NCBI GenBank assembly: GCA_041398745.1 | Contig: JAWKUB010000005.1 | Location: 682,001 to 746,000, forward strand | Direction of reading: 5' to 3' | From: JACKHO01 sp041398745 | GTDB lineage: Bacteria > Planctomycetota > Planctomycetia > Planctomycetales > Planctomycetaceae | DNA length: 64,000 bases | Part shown: piece after piece, positions 57,269 to 64,000 of the stretch | How the letters are laid out: each line of letters begins with the position of its first letter | Numbering within the stretch: the stretch's first letter is position 1 | Program-made: the position numbers and the translations under genes | Notes under the pieces: generated by a model | What the model was told of the DNA's origin: nothing | The model's input: the letters and a program-made list of their open reading frames with translations, nothing else | The model's database searches: none

Positions 57269-57676
57269 ATGTCCATCTTGAACGACCTACAAAGATTGCA
57301 ACACCTTGGGTTTGCTCACTGCGGGGCGTGGCAATTTGATGGTGTCTCTGCAATTGACTTCGCGCTCCATTTCACGCCGGAAGGCAAGAATGTCCTTTAC
57401 GCATTTGTAAGCGACACGGAGATTCTCTACGTCGGCAAAACCGTACAGGGCTTGCACAAACGTCTTTATGGCTACAAGCGTCCCGGTCCAACTCAGTCAA
57501 CGAACATCCACGCGAATTCGCTCATTCTCAAACGCCTTTCGAACTCTTCCGTCGAAATTTACGTTTGGGCTTGTGACGGATTGATGACCTACGGCGGATT
57601 TCGTGTTGATCTTGCAGCCGGGCTTGAAGATGCCATAGTCCATGACTTGCAGCCTGTTTGGAACAAACGCAAATAG
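57269..57676 (+). CDS. GIY-YIG nuclease family protein
   Basis: The 135-residue protein has a 45-residue N-terminal extension (LGFAHCGAWQFDGVSAIDFA) and then a GIY-YIG core. The GIY position is VLYAFVS, the YIG position is ILYVGKT and the catalytic Arg is in LHKRLYGY. The metal-binding Glu is in LEDAIVHDLQPVWN, which also has the terminal Asn. The key Arg, Glu and Asn are all present, so nuclease activity is plausible. The fold is shared by UvrC, homing and restriction endonucleases. This short stand-alone type has no assigned role, and no toxin-antitoxin or mobile partner is beside it. Confidence 0.75.
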   Translation: MSILNDLQRLQHLGFAHCGAWQFDGVSAIDFALHFTPEGKNVLYAFVSDTEILYVGKTVQGLHKRLYGYKRPGPTQSTNIHANSLILKRLSNSSVEIYVWACDGLMTYGGFRVDLAAGLEDAIVHDLQPVWNKRK

Positions 57677-57943
57677 ATTCAGGGCAGCCCGAATGCAGAT
57701 ATCGGGCGATCTGCAATACGAACCACTACAGGCGGGTCAATGGAGTCAATCTGGCGAACTCAGTCATTCATTCAATAACGACACGACGACCGATGCCGAC
57801 AATGCGAAGCACTCCGATTGCGTGGGCCATTAACCATCAGAACGGCTTGCGCCGGAGCGCCGTTTAGCACGGGGCCTCTGTTTCCTCTGATCTCCACGCC
57901 AGTTATGCTGACGCTTGTGAGATTGTGAGTTGTGAGGTGGCTG

Positions 57944-60937
57944 ATGCTGGTGTTGATCTGTCCGGGATGTCAGTCCCGTATGAAACTGAAACCGAAGCTG
58001 GCGGGGACGCAAATCCGTTGTCCAAAGTGTCAGCATGCGATCGATGTGCCCGCTGCACCGGCTGATGCAACCGACGAAACTCAAGCAGATGCAGTTCCGC
58101 ACGCGTTGCCTGCAACCGAGGAACCGGTGGCTGCGGCCCAAATAGCTGGACTGAATCTCAACACGTCAAGCCCGGCCCCCGTGCGGCGCAAGAAACGCGG
58201 CGGTGCGTTGGGGCTCTGGATTGTTGTGGTGCTCGGACTGGTCGTAGTTGGCGGTGTTGTCTGGTACACGTTGCCAAAAGAGGCGGGTGATTCTGTCACA
58301 ACGCAGGATGTGCCTGAGCAGCACGCCGTCGAGGGGAAACTGCTGAAGGTCAACATCCCCATTTCTGCCGCAGCGGGAGCGGATATCAAACTGGTGGAGT
58401 CGCCAGCGGGGTCCAGTTTCGACAAGGAGTTGCAGCAGTTCCAATGGACGCCCGGCGAAGAAGATGGACCCAGCACGCAAAACGTCGTCTTGCGGGTCAC
58501 ACAGGGATCAAACACCGTGGAAGTCCGGTTCAGCATCAGCATTGAGGAGGCCGATGCACCACCTGTCTTCTCTTCCGCCGAAGAGTTCTCAGCCAGTCCG
58601 GAAACAGAAACGAAACTCACCATTCAGGCGAAAGACCCTGACACGCCCGCTGTGGAGGTGACGTATCATCTGGTGAATCCCGGCGTTGACTTGGCTGACG
58701 CGAAACTCGACAGCAAGACCGGCGTGCTGGTCTGGACTCCGCCCGAAGTCACGGCAGGCGAGACCGTCCAAATTGTTATCGCTGCCAAGGAATCATCTGA
58801 GGCGGGACTCGCAACTGAGCAAACCGTACGGGTACGCGTTGCTCCCTACGATGATCCTGTCCGACAACTTCTGGCTGACTTTCGTAAGCGCAGCCTGAAC
58901 ATCACGACTGTTGAATCATCCACCCTGAAACTGCCGTTCAATGCGAAACAAACCTCGCTTCAAGTTGGCGATGATCCTCTGGAGGTGTTTGCCTACGAAT
59001 CCGAAGAGGCATTGCAGAAGGACGTTTCACAAATCGATGAGTCGGGCGGCTTGGTCTTTGGTAAGGCCTGGGCGGAAATGAATCCGTTGCGTGTATTGCG
59101 ACGCGGGACGTTGCTGGTGGCGTACACAGGTAATCGGGAGGCAGATGTTGATGTCCTGAAACGCCTGCTGGATGAGTCGGTCGCTGTCATCCGACCTGTG
59201 GAAACACCGATGCCGGAGGCGAAGGAAACGCCCGCACTCGTCGAGGCTTTGAAGCCGTTGTACGAAGAGCGAGCCACGCGGCCTGGAAAACCTCGCAAGT
59301 TGTTCACGACGGACAGCTATGCCGCCGTGCGCAAGGCGTTCGCCGACGAATTTGAGAAGAAGAACGAAATCGAAATCAAGGCGGCATTCGGGACTGATTA
59401 CGACGAAATTCAGGAATGGTTCTCGACACGCACCGACATGAAAGAAGAACTCTACACCGCCATCATTCCGGGGCAAGATGATGTTGTGGGCGTACTCAAA
59501 CTGTTCAACGAAATCCGCAAAGCGTATCCCAAGGCAGTGGATAAGTACGGCCAACTGGCCATTGCCGTTTCGGTGGTGTGGGACAATGGTCGCGGCGTGT
59601 ACCAATATGGACATCATGCCGACCGCACACACTCGACGGTCCCGAAGGACAAACTCCTTGATGGCATGGACAATTTCGCGTTCTTCGTCGAAGCCGAAAG
59701 TGCCATGCAGGGACGGGCTCAGTTGCTTCCGTGGGAGTTCATGGTTCACATGGTCGACCACAAAACGCCGCTGCAGGAGCGGCTGTGGGCCGTGCAGAAC
59801 TATGCCAACGCCCGCACCATGTATGGCAAATGCTACTCTGACGTCCCCTATGACACCGTCATGCTGCAAACACGCTCAAAAACCTGCAAACTCGGTGGTA
59901 TGGAATACAATCTGCCCAACATTCTGCAGTTCGGCGGCGTATGTGCCATGCAGGCTGACTACGCGGCGCGTGTCGGGAAAAGCGTCGGAATCCCCGCGGC
60001 GTACGTTGGTGGTGAGGCGCGATCGGGTGATTTGCATGCGTGGGTCATGTGGGTGGAACTGCAGTCAGTCACGCCGCGCGGGATTGTTTTCTCACTGCAA
60101 TCACACGGACGCTATCAGGACGACCACTATTACGTCGGAACTTTGGAAGATCCCCAAACTGGACGCGGGACCACCGACCGCAAACTCGAATTGAAACTGC
60201 ATCAGGTCGGGACCGATGCCATGGCCGCGCGCCATAGTCGACGTGTCATGGAACTTTATCCCGCGCTGGCAGAAGAACTGAATCTGGATTTCGAACAGCG
60301 ACTGGAATTTCTGTCCGGCGTGGTGGGAATGAATCCCTGGAGTGAAGCTGCCTGGACGGCGGTTTCACAAATCCCGGAAGGCCGCACATTCGAGAAGGCG
60401 CAGTACAAACTGATGAACGGATTGCTGAACCAGTTGTTCGTCACGTTCGCGCCGTTTCCGGATTTCACAATCACCGTCTTTGATGACTTAATCTCGTTTG
60501 AACCAGAAGCGGACAAACGGATTGGATTCTACTACCAACTGCTCGACGTGTACGCCGCAGCCGGACGGCCGGACCTGTCGTTCAAGGCGCTGCTCCGGCT
60601 CAGTGAACTGCTGGAACAAGAGAACCGTAGCCCGGAAGCCATCCAGGTACTGGCTGCCGCGATTCAGAAGTATGCGACGGAAGGTCAACACATTCCGAAA
60701 ATGCTCGACCGCCTCGAAGCCCTCGCCAGCAGCAGCGGTGCCTCTGCTCAAACCCTTGCCGACTTCTATCAAGTCTTCCTGCCAAACATCCCGACAACAC
60801 GGGCAGGCGCGCCCAGCGCCTACTGCATTAAAATGTACGAACGAGCCATCCCCATTTTTCAACAGGCGGGATACACCCAACTCGCCCAGAACTACCAGGC
60901 AGCGGCGCTGCAGTTAAAGGCGAGTGGACCACAGTAG
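57944..60937 (+). CDS. Membrane protein with zinc ribbon, Ig-like and transglutaminase-like domains
   Basis: The 997-residue protein starts MLVLICPGCQSRMKLKPKLA. A four-Cys zinc ribbon (CPGC and CPKC) lies in the first 30 residues, on the cytoplasmic side. A transmembrane helix (about 87-110, LGLWIVVVLGLVVVGGVVWY) leads outside. Beta-rich cadherin/Ig-like segments follow (PPVFSSAEEFSASPETETKL, DAKLDSKTGVLVWTPPE). A central helical region comes before a transglutaminase-like fold. Its nucleophile may be Cys 667 in GGVCAMQADYAARVGKSVGI, and His 698 lies in GDLHAWVMWVEL. A C-terminal helical region resembles tetratricopeptide-type repeats. Such proteins could crosslink or cleave peptide bonds at the envelope; no substrate is known. 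Confidence 0.72.
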   Translation: MLVLICPGCQSRMKLKPKLAGTQIRCPKCQHAIDVPAAPADATDETQADAVPHALPATEEPVAAAQIAGLNLNTSSPAPVRRKKRGGALGLWIVVVLGLVVVGGVVWYTLPKEAGDSVTTQDVPEQHAVEGKLLKVNIPISAAAGADIKLVESPAGSSFDKELQQFQWTPGEEDGPSTQNVVLRVTQGSNTVEVRFSISIEEADAPPVFSSAEEFSASPETETKLTIQAKDPDTPAVEVTYHLVNPGVDLADAKLDSKTGVLVWTPPEVTAGETVQIVIAAKESSEAGLATEQTVRVRVAPYDDPVRQLLADFRKRSLNITTVESSTLKLPFNAKQTSLQVGDDPLEVFAYESEEALQKDVSQIDESGGLVFGKAWAEMNPLRVLRRGTLLVAYTGNREADVDVLKRLLDESVAVIRPVETPMPEAKETPALVEALKPLYEERATRPGKPRKLFTTDSYAAVRKAFADEFEKKNEIEIKAAFGTDYDEIQEWFSTRTDMKEELYTAIIPGQDDVVGVLKLFNEIRKAYPKAVDKYGQLAIAVSVVWDNGRGVYQYGHHADRTHSTVPKDKLLDGMDNFAFFVEAESAMQGRAQLLPWEFMVHMVDHKTPLQERLWAVQNYANARTMYGKCYSDVPYDTVMLQTRSKTCKLGGMEYNLPNILQFGGVCAMQADYAARVGKSVGIPAAYVGGEARSGDLHAWVMWVELQSVTPRGIVFSLQSHGRYQDDHYYVGTLEDPQTGRGTTDRKLELKLHQVGTDAMAARHSRRVMELYPALAEELNLDFEQRLEFLSGVVGMNPWSEAAWTAVSQIPEGRTFEKAQYKLMNGLLNQLFVTFAPFPDFTITVFDDLISFEPEADKRIGFYYQLLDVYAAAGRPDLSFKALLRLSELLEQENRSPEAIQVLAAAIQKYATEGQHIPKMLDRLEALASSSGASAQTLADFYQVFLPNIPTTRAGAPSAYCIKMYERAIPIFQQAGYTQLAQNYQAAALQLKASGPQ

Positions 60938-61130
60938 GGACAGAAACTCTCACTCCAAGTGCGTTGCACGTATGATGTGTCTCGTCGACGCCGTCGCGAT
61001 TCGTCGCACGTTCATCTGCGGCTCCAAAAAGGTGCGTCTGGCTTCAATTCTTGTCAAGGCCGTTAGAAGTAAACATCGTCACCGGGACCGCAACAACGTT
61101 CATCAAATTGTCCGACACACCCTACAGCCA

Positions 61131-62102
61131 CTAGAATCTCGACGCTGGCGTCGAAAACTCGTTGACGGCATCAACGACGGATTTCAACAGTTCCTTGTCC
61201 GCCAATAGGCCGTAGTAAACGTCCAGTCTATACCCGCCACCGATGCCTCCAACCTGGAAATAGTGTCGGTAAAATGGCCCGGCACTGAGACCTGTGAGTG
61301 GACGATCCCCTCCAAGAAGTTCGGCGTCATGAGATGTAAGTCGAATAATAAAACCGCGTGGCCCTGGCCCAATATCGGCATGTGCGTTCTCAGCGAAAGT
61401 GCCCTCACTGTCCACGGTATGAACCCGATACTCTCTCGTGTCATACTCCCAATGCAACGCCGATTTTCCCTCCGCTGAAACTGCCAACGGTTGCTTTTCC
61501 TTGATCACTTTGCCAACTTTCTTACGCAAATCGTCATAATTCTCTGTCCACCAGTTCGGTCTCGCTTCGAAAACCTCCTCGCCCAACTGGCTGAGCTCCT
61601 TCCGGAGTGTTGACAGTACCTCCAGGTCAATCTTTTCCCCGAATTGACACTTGAGTTCAAGCACGCCACTCTCATTCGGAAGCCGCCATAAATTCACGTA
61701 TTCGCGCCAGTAGCATGTTGCTCTTACTTGCCCAAAATGCGCACCACCGTCCATTCCACCCTTGGCCAAATACTCCGCGCTCGAATCCTTCCACGTGAGT
61801 TGGACATCAATGCCATCGTGCATGGGCCCGGTTCTGATGTTGGGATACGAGCTAACATACCCTGGGCGAAGGACGCCGTAGACAACGTATTCTCGGCAGT
61901 GGTAACGCAGCCGGAGGGAATTCTGACTGTCGACAATCTTGAGATCCTTGGGGGCTTCCACAGAAACTGCTCTTTGAAACGCCTCGGCTAGCTCACTGGT
62001 GACACGCCATGTGGTTGAGTCCTCAGCTCGTACTCGCCCGACGACCAACAAGAATATGAGCGCCGCCTTTGCTGCCAGTGTGCTCCAGTGGTTTTCATGC
62101 AT
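61131..62102 (-). CDS. Secreted protein with two copies of an unknown domain
   Basis: The 323-residue protein has a signal peptide (KAALIFLLVVGRVRAED). Two related segments of about 130 residues follow. The first has LRYHCREYVVYGVLRPG and ends in EVLSTLRKELSQL. The second has LHWEYDTREYRVHTVDSEGT and ends in ELLKSVVDAVNEF. Each contains a REY-V core, a GP-acidic-hydrophobic segment and a closing helix that begins D-EL or DLEVL, which suggests an ancient tandem duplication. No family was recognised. It lies beside a leucine-rich-repeat gene on the same strand. Confidence 0.68.
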   Translation of the reverse strand: MHENHWSTLAAKAALIFLLVVGRVRAEDSTTWRVTSELAEAFQRAVSVEAPKDLKIVDSQNSLRLRYHCREYVVYGVLRPGYVSSYPNIRTGPMHDGIDVQLTWKDSSAEYLAKGGMDGGAHFGQVRATCYWREYVNLWRLPNESGVLELKCQFGEKIDLEVLSTLRKELSQLGEEVFEARPNWWTENYDDLRKKVGKVIKEKQPLAVSAEGKSALHWEYDTREYRVHTVDSEGTFAENAHADIGPGPRGFIIRLTSHDAELLGGDRPLTGLSAGPFYRHYFQVGGIGGGYRLDVYYGLLADKELLKSVVDAVNEFSTPASRF

Positions 62103-62186
62103 GAGTGATGGTCTCCATTAGATTCTTGAGATGCCTTGACAACTCATTGTCCCTGCCACCCGCCGAGAACTAATCGCGGACAAGGA

Positions 62187-63410
62187 TTATTCACTGGAAT
62201 TCGGAGTTGCATCCATTCCGGGATAGGCATCGCGGCCACCTGGGTAAACAGGAGGCGTCACTGGTCCAAGCAACTTAAACAGCACGCACTCTGGTAGCGA
62301 GGATTGTAGTTTGTCCAGACCCGCCTGAGTGATTTTGGTTTGACGCACATCCAGATACTCTAGCTGTTTCAGGCGGGACAAACGCACGACGGATGCATCA
62401 GTAATCGGGTTGCGAAATAGCGAAAGAGCCCTGACCTCCGACAGTTCATCCAGAAACATCAGATCCTCGTCTCGGAGTCGTAGTTCGCCAATCGACAACA
62501 TCGGACCAATGCCCTTCAGCTGTACCAGCCCAGCAGCGGTCACGTCGGTCCTGTCAAGAATCAGTTGGCGCAACTTGGGAAAGCGTTCTCGGCTTATTTC
62601 GCGCAGAGCGGCATCGGTAATTTGATTATTGCTGACATCCAGGGTAATAAGATTTGGTAGCGGCGGGATTTTCTGGAGACCTTCGTCCGTGAGCGCACAT
62701 CCATGCAGGCACAGTTGTTCCAGCTCTCTGCAGCCCCTCAAATGAGCAAGCCCTTCTCCCGACAACGGATTCCCTGCGAGTTGAAGATTCTTGAGATGTG
62801 TCGAATCCGCCAGGTGCAGAAGGTAGTGATCCCGAATGAGACAGTCGACGAGACTTACGGTTTCAAGCTTCGGGGCAGTAGCCAGCGCAGCCATACCATC
62901 CTCGGAAAACTGAGAGGGATCCGACATCATGACGCCGGCAACGAGTCGCTCGTCCCATCGCGCGGCCCCAAAAGTGTCGACATACTGAAATCCGAAATTA
63001 AACTCCATCAGACTCGAAAACTTGAGATCCTTAAGGCCCCTGCCGTCAAAGTGGACGCGATGTGGAGGTGCCCAATTGGGAATGTTTCCTCCTCGAATCT
63101 GTAAAGACACAATTGATGGAGCCATTTTTTCAAGCGTACGTACCACGTCGTCGGTAACGTACGGCCCAGCCAATCTCACCGCCTTTTCGTACTGCCATTC
63201 TTCGACGACTGCTTTCAACTCGTCTTCGCTGGAAACCTGCGAGTCCCTAATGCCGAATGTCAGTTCAGGCACCTCTGGGTCCAGCTTCACGGAATTGGGG
63301 CCATAGAAGGATTGCTCCGATGAGTCCGGTGGGGGATCTGCCATCGTGGGGGCATGCCCCAAGAAAGCAACGATTGCGAATGCGAACACGAATCGTTCAA
63401 TTGGCATCAT
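62187..63410 (-). CDS. Secreted leucine-rich-repeat protein
   Basis: The 407-residue precursor starts MMPIERFVFAFAIVAFLGHA, a signal peptide, with a GGAG sequence about 12 bases upstream; either of the two adjacent ATGs (63410 or 63407) may be used. The long open frame further 5' is not protein-like. From about residue 165, LRR units repeat with LxxLxLxxNxI patterns: LKNLQLAGNPLSGEGLAHL, LITLDVSNNQITDAAL and LEYLDVRQTKITQAGLDKL. The unit spacing is irregular near residues 285-310 (IGELRLRDEDLM). LRR proteins usually bind other proteins. The partner is unknown. Confidence 0.82.
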   Translation of the reverse strand: MMPIERFVFAFAIVAFLGHAPTMADPPPDSSEQSFYGPNSVKLDPEVPELTFGIRDSQVSSEDELKAVVEEWQYEKAVRLAGPYVTDDVVRTLEKMAPSIVSLQIRGGNIPNWAPPHRVHFDGRGLKDLKFSSLMEFNFGFQYVDTFGAARWDERLVAGVMMSDPSQFSEDGMAALATAPKLETVSLVDCLIRDHYLLHLADSTHLKNLQLAGNPLSGEGLAHLRGCRELEQLCLHGCALTDEGLQKIPPLPNLITLDVSNNQITDAALREISRERFPKLRQLILDRTDVTAAGLVQLKGIGPMLSIGELRLRDEDLMFLDELSEVRALSLFRNPITDASVVRLSRLKQLEYLDVRQTKITQAGLDKLQSSLPECVLFKLLGPVTPPVYPGGRDAYPGMDATPNSSE

Positions 63411-63575
63411 ATCTGGTTTCTCCTTTGTTAAAACCAGCTTGCGCTCTGGAGTAGATAGTTGAATGCGCTTGCGATTCGGGGAATTGGTTGCCCATTCGGT
63501 TGAATTCCAGGGTTCTTCCGGGAATCTTGTGAGAGGTCGCCTGGTTGAAGCGGTTTGGGGTTGTGTCGAGAATAG

Positions 63576-63700
63576 TTGTTTTGGGAGGAATCGTTGCGGG
63601 AGCATTATGCTCGCTTGTTGGGATTGTCGACAGATTGGCGGGGCGATGCTGTTGAGTTGGAACCGGAACGCAAACGGGTCACGACTGTACTCCAGTCCGA
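63576..63700 (+). pseudogene. Remnant of an ISL3-family transposase N-terminus
   Basis: Forty codons read WEESLREHYARLLGLSTDWR and GDAVELEPERKRVTTVL, which resembles the start of ISL3-type transposases. The zinc-finger and catalytic regions are missing, and no start codon or inverted repeat was found. It is a short fragment left after deletion. Confidence 0.55.
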
Positions 63701-63741
63701 CGCCTTCCCGCGAACGTTTGGACCAGCGGGGATTTCTTTGA

Positions 63742-64000
63742 CTACGCGAGCTCGATATCGATCTTCGCATCATTGAGATTCCATTCATTGACTTGCTTAT
63801 TGGCCCTAAGTGAACCACGCCCCCCAATGTCCTCTGGCGAGCAGGTCATTGCAAGCTCCCAAATGTGGTGACTTGCCCCGGGAACTCAAGCGAAATTCGT
63901 GAGTCGAAAGCTTAACCAGATGTGCCGAGCGAAACAGTAACGTGGCGTTTCGACCGTCCAGCCCGGTCCAAATGATGAATGAGCGCGAGAATGACCAGCA
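63742..64000. other. No gene identified at the window's right end
   Basis: No reading frame here is convincing. An ATG pair at 63972-63977 could begin a plus-strand gene beyond the window, and minus-strand frames are open at the edge but unrecognised. Confidence 0.3.

Overview
The window looks like a chromosomal segment of a Planctomycetota bacterium, with GC content in the low to mid 50s by eye. The evidence is the protein repertoire. It has three loci built on DUF1549/DUF1553 planctomycete cytochrome proteins, two with DUF1501 partners, and two secreted sulfatases with Cys-x-Pro-x-Arg motifs. It also has a PVC-type heme-binding mosaic protein, a large receptor-like Ser/Thr kinase, and a surface protein with tandem Ig-like repeats. 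No rRNA, tRNA or CRISPR array was seen.

Layout. 1-4.4 kb is the distal end of a flagellar filament cluster (flagellin, fliD, fliS, then a LuxR-type regulator). 4.4-15.1 kb is a minus-strand run: Ser/Thr kinase with a probable beta-helix ectodomain, threonine aldolase, PSCyt1/DUF1549/DUF1553 protein, sulfatase and Gfo/Idh/MocA dehydrogenase. 15.6-25 kb is an accessory stretch. It holds an intact-looking IS630-type element and two cyclic-di-GMP genes (a receiver-HD-GYP protein and a PAS-GGDEF-degenerate HD-GYP membrane protein). An ISKra4-type element lies 9 bp upstream of the GGDEF start codon. Beyond it are a broken Ig-repeat surface protein, a truncated IS630 transposase and a truncated YjbR-like gene.

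25-41 kb contains a membrane protein, a porin, a sulfatase divergent from a DUF1549/DUF1553-DUF1501 pair, and an IS4-type element with a perfect 10-bp target duplication. It continues with a putative zincin, a TlpA-like thioredoxin, an alpha/beta hydrolase and a COG1821-type ATP-grasp ligase. 41-47.6 kb reads as one minus-strand ECF sigma/anti-sigma-headed locus (sigma, anti-sigma, coiled-coil protein, DUF1549/DUF1553 protein, DUF1501 protein, EF-hand protein) ending in a clear terminator. 47.7-64 kb holds a MoxR/ChlI-like AAA ATPase, a GspE/PilB-like ATPase with a ruined Walker A motif and a 1709-residue secreted mosaic. These are followed by a small methyltransferase, a GIY-YIG protein, a zinc-ribbon/transglutaminase-like membrane protein, a duplicated-domain secreted protein, a leucine-rich-repeat protein and an ISL3 transposase remnant.

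Inferred roles. The sulfatases, DUF1549/DUF1501 proteins, porin and PVC mosaic fit periplasmic or outer-membrane processing of sulfated polysaccharides. The flagellar and cyclic-di-GMP genes concern the motile/sessile switch. All functional calls rest on motif recognition in the translated sequence; no database search was run.
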